64,000 nucleotides of DNA, taken from CAZXWN01 sp964644695 [NCBI: uncultured bacterium] (GTDB taxonomy: Bacteria > UBP4 > UBA4092). Position 1 is the stretch's first letter, and every line of letters begins with the position of its first letter. Where the stretch lies: the NCBI GenBank assembly GCA_964644695.1, contig CAZXWN010000005.1, forward strand, positions 75,544 through 139,543, given 5' to 3'. Of the stretch, positions 45,000 to 53,583 are shown piece by piece. The translations under genes and the position numbers were made by a program. The notes beneath the pieces were generated by a model. It saw nothing but the letters and a program-made list of their open reading frames with translations, did not search any database and had not been told where the DNA came from.

Positions 45000-46307
45000 T
45001 TAGACCAACATTTGTTCCAGGTCATTCACTGGATTGCCAGTCAGTTGAAGGTTATATTTATCAACCAGGAAATTCAATATGGCATCATTAAAGAACTGAG
45101 GTGCTTTGGGTCCTACATAAATATCTCTGATACCAAGATGTAACAATGAGGACAGAATCAAGACCGCCTTTTGTTCCATCCATGACAAGACAATTGATAC
45201 AGGCAAGTCATTTACACCACACCCAAGGGCTTCAGCCAGGGCCATAGCAATCCGGACAGCCCCATCAGAATCATTACACTGACCTAAATCCAGATACCGA
45301 GGGATTTCAGTACCGGGTATGGTGCCGAAATCAATGTCATTGAATCGGAATTTTCCACAGCTGGAGGTCAGAATAATACAGTCTTCAGGAACAGACATAG
45401 CCAGTTCCCGATAATAATTCCCCGCAGACCCGGGAGCATCACATCCGGCTATTACAAAGAACCGACGAATTTTGCCTGCTTTTACAGCGTCCAAGATTAC
45501 AGGTGCCAGTCCCAAAATGGTCTTATAATTATGCCCGGTCGTAATTATCTCGTTCTCATCAAATCCCGTAACGGCAGGATTGGCTAATGCGGTTGCAATT
45601 ACATCCGAAAAATCATCATTCTCGATTTTTCGAGCACCTTCCACACCCACCATCTTGTATGTAAACAGACGGTCTGTGTAGGTTGAATCTTTCCGTGGTG
45701 GAACAATACAATTAGTGTTCACAATAATCGCCCCGGACCATTTTTCAAACACTTTATTCTGATCAAACCAGGACTTTCCAATATTGCCCTTCAGATGAGG
45801 ATATTTCCGGAGTTCAGGATAACCATGAGCCGGCAGCATTTCCGAATGGGTATAAATATTGATTCCAAGACCCTCCGTGGCTTTCAGGAGTTTACCTAAC
45901 ATCATTAAATTATGTCCAGACACCAGAATGGCTTTACCTTCGGCTTTATTATTGGTCACTTTAACCGGCGTAGGGATTCCAAAAGCGGCATGGTGAGCTT
46001 CACCCAGCAGATACATTGCCTTGACTCCCGCTTCTCCCATTTTTAAAACCTGATTGATATGCTCTTCAAAGTTAAAATTGACATTCGTCAGAGTAAAATA
46101 AAGCGTGTGAGCAATCACATCATCAACTTCAATGGTATTGGCACCCAATTCACGAGCATGTTCCCTGTATGCGGAAAGTCCCTTTAATCCAAATATCATA
46201 GTATCCTGTAACCGGGCCAAGGTATCGTCTTTTCCACAAGTTCCCAATAACTGACCTTTTGCTCCACAACCACCCGGGGCTGACATTTCACATTGATGAC
46301 AAAACAT
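45000..46307 (-). CDS. hcp: Hybrid cluster protein (short, class III-like)
   Basis: Iron-sulfur-oxygen protein linked to nitric oxide reduction and hydroxylamine reductase activity. The N-terminal cluster site is C3, C6, C14, C24 (CHQC, GGC, GTCG). All seven hybrid-cluster ligands can be placed: H132 (VSGHN), E156 (HSEML), C200 (NTNC), C289 (IAGC), C317 (TSSC), C344 (LGQC) and E378 (SWMEQ), with spacings close to the Desulfovibrio protein. At 435 residues it lacks roughly 110 residues of the first helical domain, as in class III proteins. A Crp/Fnr gene lies upstream and an FNR-type palindrome precedes the promoter. Confidence 0.95.
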   Translation of the reverse strand: MFCHQCEMSAPGGCGAKGQLLGTCGKDDTLARLQDTMIFGLKGLSAYREHARELGANTIEVDDVIAHTLYFTLTNVNFNFEEHINQVLKMGEAGVKAMYLLGEAHHAAFGIPTPVKVTNNKAEGKAILVSGHNLMMLGKLLKATEGLGINIYTHSEMLPAHGYPELRKYPHLKGNIGKSWFDQNKVFEKWSGAIIVNTNCIVPPRKDSTYTDRLFTYKMVGVEGARKIENDDFSDVIATALANPAVTGFDENEIITTGHNYKTILGLAPVILDAVKAGKIRRFFVIAGCDAPGSAGNYYRELAMSVPEDCIILTSSCGKFRFNDIDFGTIPGTEIPRYLDLGQCNDSDGAVRIAMALAEALGCGVNDLPVSIVLSWMEQKAVLILSSLLHLGIRDIYVGPKAPQFFNDAILNFLVDKYNLQLTGNPVNDLEQMLV

Positions 46308-46341
46308 TCTTTATTTCCTCCTTATATAGTTTCTAATGTTA

Positions 46342-46386
46342 ATCATAAGGGTTGGATACAAGAGAATGTCTTGATATAAATCAAGA
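46342..46386 (-). promoter_or_regulatory. hcp promoter with FNR/HcpR-type box
   Basis: A perfect palindrome TCTTGAT-ATAA-ATCAAGA (46369-46386) contains the FNR consensus TTGATnnnnATCAA. On the minus strand a -10 TATGAT (46347-46342) places the start of transcription near 46335, so the box is centred about 42 bases upstream, the class II activator position. The likely ligand is the adjacent Crp/Fnr protein. Confidence 0.75.
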
Positions 46387-46409
46387 GAAGATAAAATAGT
46401 GAGATTTAT

Positions 46410-47072
46410 TTATTCATTTTCCTGACTAAGAAAATCTCTGAGTATAGAGGGATTAATAACCTTAATCGAGGAGGAATCTGGATCCAGCGCTCCAATATCC
46501 TTTAATTTGCGTAATACACGGGACAATGTTTCTGGTGTCAGATTCAAAAGAGCTGCAATTTGGCGATGTTTCAGAGAAGAGAAAATATCGGGATCGTCCA
46601 GAAGGACAGAGACGATACGCGTCGAAGCATCCATTAACAAACCGCGATTAAGAATGTTTTCCAGATGTTTAATCTTTGTTGTAAGAGAGGCCAACATCCG
46701 GATAGATACATCTGGCAGGGTCAGTATTTTTTCTTTGAATAAGGGATAGTCAATCAACAACATAATTCCCTCTGTTTCAAACACACAGGAGGCAGGAAAA
46801 GGCTTATCCGTTAAATTGGCATATTCACCCACCAAATTTATGGGTTTGAAATAATGAAGGACCACTTCTTTTCCTGTCGCATCGGACATAAATACTTTTA
46901 CAGTCCCCTTGATGAGTACATACAAACTACGAGGGATATCCCCAAAATGAAAGGCAAATTCTCCCGGCTGGTACTTACGAACATGACTGATAGACTGAAG
47001 CAATTCTATCTGCTGTGGCGTCAATTCTGAAAAAAGAGCCACCTGATTCAAATTAAAAGATTGAGAATTCAT
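46410..47072 (-). CDS. Crp/Fnr-family regulator, HcpR-like
   Basis: A 220-residue regulator: cyclic-nucleotide-binding-like sensor (PGEFAFHFGDIPRSLYVLIKG, about 37-57), a dimer helix, and a winged helix (about 165-200) with recognition helix LTPETLSRVLRKL. The Glu, Ser and Arg of ETLSR are those by which FNR reads TTGAT half-sites, matching the box before hcp. The cysteines of FNR that hold a 4Fe-4S cluster are absent, so oxygen sensing by a cluster is unlikely; HcpR-type heme sensing of NO is a candidate. It sits directly upstream of hcp on the same strand with 102 bases between. Confidence 0.85.
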   Translation of the reverse strand: MNSQSFNLNQVALFSELTPQQIELLQSISHVRKYQPGEFAFHFGDIPRSLYVLIKGTVKVFMSDATGKEVVLHYFKPINLVGEYANLTDKPFPASCVFETEGIMLLIDYPLFKEKILTLPDVSIRMLASLTTKIKHLENILNRGLLMDASTRIVSVLLDDPDIFSSLKHRQIAALLNLTPETLSRVLRKLKDIGALDPDSSSIKVINPSILRDFLSQENE

Positions 47073-47179
47073 ACGACTCCATCAGTATCATTATCTGGGA
47101 ATATCTATTTCCTTATTATATTTTGATTTGCTAGACTAATCCATTAGTAGTTTTTATTTATTGTATTGGATTAACCAAG

Positions 47180-48187
47180 ATGTCGAAGAAGCATATTCGT
47201 TCGTTAACAGGTATTTTATTCAGTGCGTTTTTCCTCTGGTTGGCACTGAGAGGAATTCAATGGCAGGATGCTGTCAATGCATTTAAACAAACACGCTATC
47301 TTTATATTATTCCGGCGTTGGTGGTTTATTTTCTTGCATTATGGGTGAGAGCTTATCGCTGGACTTTTTTGATGCCAGAGAATGTTTCCATAAAGACAAA
47401 AGAAGCCTTTCCATTATTCATCATTGGATGTTTTGCTAATAATGTCCTGCCTCTGAGATTAGGTGATTTGTATCGTGCTTACCTGTTAGGGCGGAAAAAG
47501 AATATCAGTGTCAGTGCTTCTTTTGCCTGTATCTTTACAGATAAAGTATTTGATGCTCTTGCTGTTCTAACTTTCCTTGGAATGGCAGCACTATTATTAG
47601 CAGGGAAACTTCCTCCCTGGGAGAAGGTTCTTCTTCAAGCATCTGCTGTGGTGCTCTTGTCAGGTGTTATTGGATTGTGGTTAGTCCTTTGGTTTCGCCG
47701 TTTAACAGACAAATTAATCAACTATTTCATTCCAATCATTCCCAAAAAAATCCAACCCAGAGTCCAACATATTATTCAGAAATTCCTCGATGGATTAGAA
47801 CCATTAAAAAATCATCGTTTAGTAGTAAGTGCATTTATTTTTTCTCTTATTTCCTGGTCTATTGAGGCAGTCACTTATTACATTCTGGCTCTTGCCATGG
47901 GATTGAATCCTCCCCTTTACGCCACCCCCATTATTCTGGCTGTCGTCAACTTGGCCATGATGATTCCCACTTCGGCAGGCGGTATAGGGACATTTGAATA
48001 TTTCAGTATAAAAACAACAATGGCATCTATTCCAGGAACAGCAAAGGGTCTTGCTGCCAGTTATACAATCCTTACTCATTTATCATGGTTTATTCCAATA
48101 ACAGTTCTCGGTTTATACTATTATTTACATCAAAACATTTCTTTCAAAGATTTGGAATCTTCAGCGAATCCCGAAAAAGGAAACTAA
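47180..48187 (+). CDS. LPG-synthase-TM/UPF0104 family membrane protein
   Basis: A 335-residue membrane protein with about eight helices, of the family that includes the flippase half of MprF and AglD-like proteins. Typical pieces are ALWVRAYRWTFLM, CFANNVLPLRLGDLYRAYLL (the RxGxxxR-like loop), TDKVFDAL and the late MIPTSAGGIGTFEYF. It is probably involved in moving or modifying lipid-linked sugars or phospholipids. It is followed by upp after four bases, so they are co-transcribed, but the functions seem unrelated. Confidence 0.82.
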   Translation: MSKKHIRSLTGILFSAFFLWLALRGIQWQDAVNAFKQTRYLYIIPALVVYFLALWVRAYRWTFLMPENVSIKTKEAFPLFIIGCFANNVLPLRLGDLYRAYLLGRKKNISVSASFACIFTDKVFDALAVLTFLGMAALLLAGKLPPWEKVLLQASAVVLLSGVIGLWLVLWFRRLTDKLINYFIPIIPKKIQPRVQHIIQKFLDGLEPLKNHRLVVSAFIFSLISWSIEAVTYYILALAMGLNPPLYATPIILAVVNLAMMIPTSAGGIGTFEYFSIKTTMASIPGTAKGLAASYTILTHLSWFIPITVLGLYYYLHQNISFKDLESSANPEKGN

Positions 48188-48191
48188 TACC

Positions 48192-48821
48192 ATGTCTATT
48201 CGTATCATTGAACATCCCCTGCTCCAGGATAAGTTAGCCAGGATGCGGGATAAGGAAACCCTTCCAATTATCTTCCGTGCGCTTGTTGCAGAGGTCGCCA
48301 TGTTACTTGCCTATGAAGCAACCAGAGACTTAGTCACAGCTGATGCTAATGTCGTAACCCCCACCGGGGAAACGGCTCTCTGTCATGTATTAAAGGGCAA
48401 AGGAGCTTGTATTGTACCTATTCTCCGAGCTGGTTTAGGAATGGTGGAAGGAATCGAACAGTTAATGCCAAACGCTGTTGTAGGTCATCTGGGTATATTT
48501 CGTGATCATGACACACTAAGACCCGTAGTTTACTATCAAAAACTTCCTGTGGATATAAATGAACGTGATGTCATTATAGTGGATCCCATGTTTGCTACCG
48601 GAGGGTCATTGATTGCTGCGTGTGATATGTTGAAAAAATTAAAACCACATTCACTGAGGGCAATGTGTATATTAGCAGCGCCTGAGGGAATGAAATCCTT
48701 TGAAGAAGCGCATCCTGATGTTAATGTCTACTGTGCAGCAGTAGACCGTTGTCTGAATGATAAGGGATATATCCTCCCAGGTCTGGGAGATGCAGGCGAC
48801 CGGCTATTTGGTACTAAATAA
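48192..48821 (+). CDS. upp: Uracil phosphoribosyltransferase
   Basis: Salvages uracil to UMP with PRPP. The 209-residue protein has the family N-terminus IIEHPLLQDKLARMRDKET, RAGLGMVEG, the PRPP loop IIVDPMFATGGSLIAA and the uracil-binding GYILPGLGDAGDRLFGT at the C-terminus. Complete and normal. A shared terminator follows, also serving the converging zapA gene. Confidence 0.97.
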   Translation: MSIRIIEHPLLQDKLARMRDKETLPIIFRALVAEVAMLLAYEATRDLVTADANVVTPTGETALCHVLKGKGACIVPILRAGLGMVEGIEQLMPNAVVGHLGIFRDHDTLRPVVYYQKLPVDINERDVIIVDPMFATGGSLIAACDMLKKLKPHSLRAMCILAAPEGMKSFEEAHPDVNVYCAAVDRCLNDKGYILPGLGDAGDRLFGTK

Positions 48822-48840
48822 CATATACTTTACTCAGATA

Positions 48841-48874
48841 AAAAAAAGCCCGGAACAATGTTCCGGGCTTTTTC
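48841..48874. terminator. Bidirectional terminator between upp and zapA
   Basis: AAAAAGCCCGGAAC / GTTCCGGGCTTTTT with loop AAT. T runs on both strands. The stem top GGAACAATGTTCC is the same as in the tRNA terminator at 6808-6820. Confidence 0.93.
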
Positions 48875-48889
48875 CTTAAAATCGTGCTT

Positions 48890-49396
48890 TTATTTTTCCT
48901 CAGGATCGTTACCTAAATCCTGCAATTCCTTATCTAACAGGGCATCTAACGCTTCGAACTTGGAAAGATCAAATGTAGGACCGGAGAAACTATCCGGCAA
49001 AACAGGTGGCGGTTCATCTGACTTTTCCTCTTGAGACATTGCATTTTCTTCAGGTACTGTTTCCTCAGCTGGGACATCAGGGATTTTATAAACGGGCACA
49101 TCGGGTTGATACTTACGCTGATAAGTATCCACTCCCGGATTAAACAGGTTTTGTTGCCCCGCTTTAGCCTGCTCCAATTTATCGCGGGTTTCAAATAATT
49201 CATCCGTAATTAAAAGAGCAGATCGAATAGCAATCCGTAAAGTATCCGCTGAATGACTAGCCCGGGCCACCTGGTTCATCTTCTGATCCAAATGTGCTGC
49301 AATAGCTTTGGCCCGATCGGCATGGGCCGGATCAACCCGCAGAGTGTAATCCCATCCATAGATACGAACGGTTACATTTATCAGGTCAATGGCCAT
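48890..49396 (-). CDS. zapA: Cell division protein ZapA with acidic C-terminal extension
   Basis: The first 90 residues match ZapA, which cross-links FtsZ filaments: INVTVRIYGWDYTLRVDPAH, then IAAHLDQKMNQVARAS and DTLRIAIRSALLITDELFETRDKLEQ. ZapA is usually about 100 residues; here an extra 75-residue Pro/Glu-rich tail ends FEALDALLDKELQDLG. The neighbour upstream is a coiled coil of ZapB type, then pheT, an order common in many bacteria. Confidence 0.85.
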   Translation of the reverse strand: MAIDLINVTVRIYGWDYTLRVDPAHADRAKAIAAHLDQKMNQVARASHSADTLRIAIRSALLITDELFETRDKLEQAKAGQQNLFNPGVDTYQRKYQPDVPVYKIPDVPAEETVPEENAMSQEEKSDEPPPVLPDSFSGPTFDLSKFEALDALLDKELQDLGNDPEEK

Positions 49397-49427
49397 GTCT
49401 TTCAGTCCTCCCGAGGTGTTAAAGTGT

Positions 49428-49733
49428 TTATATCAGACGGTCAGAATCGTCCGATAATCCAATCTGATTTTCATCGCCAGCAGCGGAGAAGTCAAATGAC
49501 TCCAGCCGAGTAATCAATGCGTCTATACGTTCCCGGACTTCTTCCCTCTCCATAGTTAACAGTTCATTTTCTTCCTGGAGTTTGGATAAGACCTCATCAT
49601 TCTCTTTTACTTTAGATTCCAGAGACTGATTTTCTTTAGACAATCGGGTATTATCATCTTTTAACCGTTTAGCTGCTTCAAGTACTTTACCAACTTTTTC
49701 TTCTAATAAAACAAATTTCTCTTGTGCTTCCAT
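49428..49733 (-). CDS. ZapB-like coiled-coil protein
   Basis: A 101-residue protein that is almost wholly coiled coil (VLEAAKRLKDDNTRLSKENQ, LQEENELLTMEREEVRERID). Size, heptads and position beside zapA suggest a ZapB/FtsB-like division factor. Sequence identity to ZapB cannot be judged by eye since coiled coils look alike. It lies 31 bases upstream of zapA and 40 bases downstream of pheT, all on one strand, and probably shares their transcript. Confidence 0.7.
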   Translation of the reverse strand: MEAQEKFVLLEEKVGKVLEAAKRLKDDNTRLSKENQSLESKVKENDEVLSKLQEENELLTMEREEVRERIDALITRLESFDFSAAGDENQIGLSDDSDRLI

Positions 49734-49773
49734 GACAACTCCTCAATTCATACCTATCAAGAATAAATCAGGC

Positions 49774-51837
49774 TTACGCCTTACGCAAGACAGCTTTGTA
49801 ATTTTCTTCTAAATCTTTCACAATTCTCTGATGCACCGTCTCCACTTCCGAATCCTGCAAAGTTCTATCAGAATGCCGATAAGTTATACGGAAGGATACA
49901 GATCGGGTCCCTTCAGGAAGGCGATTCCCCATGTACAGGTCAAACAGCTCAACAGATTCTGCCAATTCAGTAGCCTGTTTCCAAATAGCATCTTTAATCT
50001 GTTCAGCGGAAAGTTCAACAGGAACTAATAATGAGATATCTCTTGTCACTGCGGGGAATTTTGGTAATCCACGATAAGCATAGGTGGTGGATGGCAAACT
50101 CGCCATTGCTTCAGACACTAACTCAAAATAAAAGACATCTTTGTCCACACCTAACTTGGCGGCCAGTTTTGGACAAACCTGACCAATAGTACCAACAATG
50201 CTACCCTTACTCATAATCTGTGCAGCAACACCCTGCTTGTAATAAAATACATCTGCGGGTTTAAACTCAGGAGCAGGAAGTTCAAATCGTTTAAAGAGAT
50301 AACTCACAAGACCTTTAATGGTATAGAAATCCATCGTCAGTCCTTTTTCTTCCCAAACAGCACCCACATTCTTACCTGATGCTATAACAGCCAAGACAGT
50401 CTCCTCACAAAAGCCATCTTTTCCAGACTTCCGCATTACCCGTCCCATCTCAAAGAAACGAGTAATAGCCTGTCCCTGATCCATATTGCGAGCAACATTC
50501 CCCATAAGACCTGGCAACAAAGAACATCTTAAAACATCTTGTTCTGAACTCATGGGATTTCGCAAAGGTATCATCTGGTCAACATCAAAACCATATCCCT
50601 TCCAAACTTCAGAATGAATAAAAGAATAGTTCATAGCTTCCCAGAATCCTTCATTCACAAGGACTTCGTGAGATACTCGGTCTATTTTTTCCAGAGGATA
50701 AGGACGATTGGCCTGGATAGCAATCATCGGTCGAGTAACAGGAGTTTTCTCTAACCCATGTAAACGGCAAACTTCTTCAATCAAATCAATTTCGCGTTCC
50801 AAATCCCGGCGATGAGAAGGAACCGTTACAGTAATACAATTTTCATCCGCCTTAACTATAGTTAAACCCATACGTTCAAAAATAGTGGTAACGGTCTTTG
50901 TATCAACATTCAATGCTAATACTTCATTAATCCGGGATAATCGTACTGAAACCTGATTAGGCTTATAAGGTGTTGGATAACAATCAATCATACCGGCTGC
51001 TGCTTTGCCGTCTGCCAACTCACAAATCAGGGCAACACAGCGTTCCAATGCCATAACCGCATTGTCAGGACTGGTACCTCGTTCGAAACGATATGAAGAT
51101 TCTGAGCGAAGCCCCAGACATTTAGAGGTCCGGCGAATAGAAATTGGATTAAAGCATGCAGATTCTATCAGTAAATCAACCGTCTCGCTGGTTACTTCAC
51201 TATCTAATCCACCCATGACACCAGCTAAAGCGACAGGACATTTTGCATCAGCAATCACAAGACGTTCGGGGTCTAATTTTCTCCCTTGATTATCAAGAGT
51301 CATCATTGTCTCGCCAACTTTGGCTCTGCGAACAATGATTTGTTTACCATTCACTTTGTTTAAATCAAAAGCATGCAATGGATGACCTAATTCCATCAGA
51401 ACATAATTGGTAATATCTACGACATTGTTAATGGCTCGAATCCCTACGGCTTCTAACCGATCCTGCATCCATTTAGGCGAGGGCCCAATTTTGATACCTC
51501 TGACGACTCGACCACAATATCTCATACAGAGGTCAGGATCTTCTATTTTTACAGAAGCTAATGATGCAGAAGAGACTGAATCTTCTGCGAATTTAGAATT
51601 AGGTTTTCGTAGCTTCCAGCCTGTTGCGGCAGCTAATTCACGCGCTACACCAAACATACTCAAACAGTCAGAGCGGTTTGGAGTAACCTCTGCTTCAATT
51701 AATGTATCTTGGGAATCACGAGGATTGGGTTCAACAGTCTTTACTTCCAGCCCAATATCCGTCATCCGAGTAGCCAAATCGTTCACTGATAATGGGATAT
51801 CAATATAGTCTTGAAGCCATTTGTATGTGACAAGCAT
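49774..51837 (-). CDS. pheT: Phenylalanyl-tRNA synthetase beta subunit lacking the tRNA-binding domain
   Basis: The 687-residue chain has the normal N-terminal B1 part (TYKWLQDYIDIPLSVNDLATRM, GLEVKTVEP) but jumps straight to EVTPNRSDCLSMFGVAREL, skipping the EMAP-II-like OB-fold domain of about 110 residues seen in most bacterial PheT. The B3/B4 editing region (AINNVVDITNYVLMELGHPLHAFDL), the B5 segment, the catalytic-like core (LRNPMSSEQDVLRCSLLPG) and the C-terminal ferredoxin fold (YRGLPKFPAVTRDISLLVP) remain. pheS, its usual partner immediately upstream, is not here. A promoter-like TTGTTT-N16-TATGTT lies at 51894-51921 on this strand. Confidence 0.93.
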   Translation of the reverse strand: MLVTYKWLQDYIDIPLSVNDLATRMTDIGLEVKTVEPNPRDSQDTLIEAEVTPNRSDCLSMFGVARELAAATGWKLRKPNSKFAEDSVSSASLASVKIEDPDLCMRYCGRVVRGIKIGPSPKWMQDRLEAVGIRAINNVVDITNYVLMELGHPLHAFDLNKVNGKQIIVRRAKVGETMMTLDNQGRKLDPERLVIADAKCPVALAGVMGGLDSEVTSETVDLLIESACFNPISIRRTSKCLGLRSESSYRFERGTSPDNAVMALERCVALICELADGKAAAGMIDCYPTPYKPNQVSVRLSRINEVLALNVDTKTVTTIFERMGLTIVKADENCITVTVPSHRRDLEREIDLIEEVCRLHGLEKTPVTRPMIAIQANRPYPLEKIDRVSHEVLVNEGFWEAMNYSFIHSEVWKGYGFDVDQMIPLRNPMSSEQDVLRCSLLPGLMGNVARNMDQGQAITRFFEMGRVMRKSGKDGFCEETVLAVIASGKNVGAVWEEKGLTMDFYTIKGLVSYLFKRFELPAPEFKPADVFYYKQGVAAQIMSKGSIVGTIGQVCPKLAAKLGVDKDVFYFELVSEAMASLPSTTYAYRGLPKFPAVTRDISLLVPVELSAEQIKDAIWKQATELAESVELFDLYMGNRLPEGTRSVSFRITYRHSDRTLQDSEVETVHQRIVKDLEENYKAVLRKA

Positions 51838-51952
51838 ATTTGTGGATCCTTCTTACGGGGATTGGTCAATGGATGTACTTAAAATGAAATCCTAACATAT
51901 ATACAGAATGCTGACAAACAACAACCTACCCTACCTAATATATCATTTTCAT

Positions 51953-52177
51953 TTAATCTTTCTTCGGAAGATTCTTAAGTTTTTTAGCCCAGTCTAATCG
52001 ATAAAAACGACACGCTTCAAACTCAAGAATTAAATCATTTTCTGGATAATGGCAAATAGCCAGTCCACTGGAATGGACCGAAGTAGAACCCTCTGGATAA
52101 AAACGATAATAGTAACAATCTGTTAATTTGCAATGGATAGTTCGAGGTGGTTTTGGCTGTGAATTCTTAGAGAGCAT
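51953..52177 (-). CDS. Small cysteine-containing protein of unknown function
   Basis: A 74-residue protein with four cysteines (HCKLTDCYYYRFYPEG near 17-22; GLAICHYPE near 43; FEACRFYRLDW near 54), which could hold a zinc or iron-sulfur site. I do not recognise it. The ATG chosen is one base after the stop of the bifunctional nuclease gene with GGAG six bases upstream; a longer frame extends into that gene and is not used. Coupling to the nuclease gene is the only functional hint. Confidence 0.6.
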   Translation of the reverse strand: MLSKNSQPKPPRTIHCKLTDCYYYRFYPEGSTSVHSSGLAICHYPENDLILEFEACRFYRLDWAKKLKNLPKKD

Positions 52178-52178
52178 C

Positions 52179-52592
52179 TCACTGCTCCTCCGTGTCCGAT
52201 TCAGGAGATAGTAACTTTGCATCAACAAAAATTGGAGCATCATGCCTTAAAGCTAAATTTAACGCATCACTGGGACGGGAATCAATCTGAACTGTTTGTC
52301 CATCAGGAGATTGGAGAACCAACTTTGCGTAATAGGTATCAGCTTTCACGCCATCAATAATGATTTGCTCAATAAAAATTCCAAGCCGATGCACCATGTC
52401 AGTAATCATGTCATACGTCAAAGGTCGGGGGGTGTTGCGATGATAGAGTTTCTGGTGAAGGGCTTGAGCTTCAAAGAATCCGATGTACATCGGCAGTTTT
52501 CGTTTTCCGTTTTTTTCTTTCAGAACAACTAATTGTGGAGAATTCCAGTGGGATTCATCCAGCCTTAATTCTGTTAATTCCATTTCAATCAT
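52179..52592 (-). CDS. Bifunctional nuclease (BFN/DUF151) domain protein
   Basis: A 137-residue BFN-domain protein. It has LPMYIGFFEAQALHQKL, the central YDMITDMVHRLGIFIEQIIIDG, then IDSRPSDALNLALRHDAPIFV, the family signature. Plant and bacterial members have been reported to have RNase and DNase activity; in many bacteria the role is unclear. It has its own promoter and a GGGGA site, and is followed by the small cysteine protein. Confidence 0.9.
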   Translation of the reverse strand: MIEMELTELRLDESHWNSPQLVVLKEKNGKRKLPMYIGFFEAQALHQKLYHRNTPRPLTYDMITDMVHRLGIFIEQIIIDGVKADTYYAKLVLQSPDGQTVQIDSRPSDALNLALRHDAPIFVDAKLLSPESDTEEQ

Positions 52593-52650
52593 AATTACTT
52601 GTCCCCATAACCGAAAATGGACGCTTTTTAGTGTGATTCTTCCTTGTTAA

Positions 52651-52679
52651 AGTATATCCTTCAAACGGTCTTCATTCAA
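52651..52679 (-). promoter_or_regulatory. Promoter of the bifunctional nuclease gene
   Basis: On the minus strand TTGAAT and TATACT with a 17-base spacer, about 60 bases upstream of the ATG. Confidence 0.6.
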
Positions 52680-52797
52680 TCACCCTCTAGATGCTCTTGA
52701 CGAGTGAAGTCAGGATGGATAGGATTTTATATATTATTTTAGTATTATTTTCTGTGTTTCTCCCATGTAAATAATCATTGTGATTAATCTATAACTG

Positions 52798-53310
52798 ATG
52801 CCCGATTTGGAAAATTATACCAATATGACTGACTTAACCTCACAAATAATTGATCAACGTATTGAAGAAAATCGCAAACTAATTGAAAAGCTTGAAAGAG
52901 ATATACATGACTTGGAAAAACAACGTGTTAACCATATCAAAGTCTTAGAACAGAATAATTTTGAAGATGGCACACAAGACCAACTTCGATTAATCGATAG
53001 AGAAATCGAACATAATAAAGAACGCACCCGTATTATTGAGACACAAATTAATGATATTAGACATAAATTCCAACTTATTCATCAAAACACCCAGGACTCC
53101 TACAACGACACCATTCAATCACGGATTATAATGGTCAGCGCAGAACGAGATAGAGTTCGCAATGAATTACTTCCCATGGTCACCATTTTAATGCAAGACT
53201 TAGAATCCAGGAAAAGAGCATTAGACTCTATCATCTTAAGTCTGAGTAAGGAAATAAACATTATCTCTCGCAATAAGAGGGATGAGGATCTTGATTCTGA
53301 TATTCAATAG
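52798..53310 (+). CDS. Coiled-coil protein of unknown function
   Basis: A 170-residue, strongly charged protein that is helical coiled coil over most of its length (NRKLIEKLERDIHDLEKQR, LRLIDREIEHNKERTRIIET, SAERDRVRNELLPMV). No signal peptide or membrane segment. The start may be the first ATG or the Met nine codons later; no good ribosome binding site precedes either. It stands alone in AT-rich DNA. The frame is long and the composition protein-like, so I consider it real, but I cannot name a family. Confidence 0.5.
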   Translation: MPDLENYTNMTDLTSQIIDQRIEENRKLIEKLERDIHDLEKQRVNHIKVLEQNNFEDGTQDQLRLIDREIEHNKERTRIIETQINDIRHKFQLIHQNTQDSYNDTIQSRIIMVSAERDRVRNELLPMVTILMQDLESRKRALDSIILSLSKEINIISRNKRDEDLDSDIQ

Positions 53311-53583
53311 TTTTCACTCTTTGCTCAAAGATATATCTTTTCCACACAGAATCACCTACTTAAGAACTTTTTTCTTCATTTTTATTAGTAATTATCAATA
53401 TTTATTCCCTGCTAATTAACCTTACTCACCTAACACAATCAGCTACTTTATGAGTATGTTAAAGCCCTGAATATCTGATGGAATAAGGCTTTTGCCAAAC
53501 AACTCAGTACTAAGCCATAAACAACCTCTCTGCATTTCAAAATAAAATAATCTAATTCCCTTGACTTTATAGGACTTAACCTC

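Noticed and set aside
48822-48889. A 6S RNA gene, which often lies beside zapA
   Set aside because: The gap is only 68 bases and is filled by a terminator.
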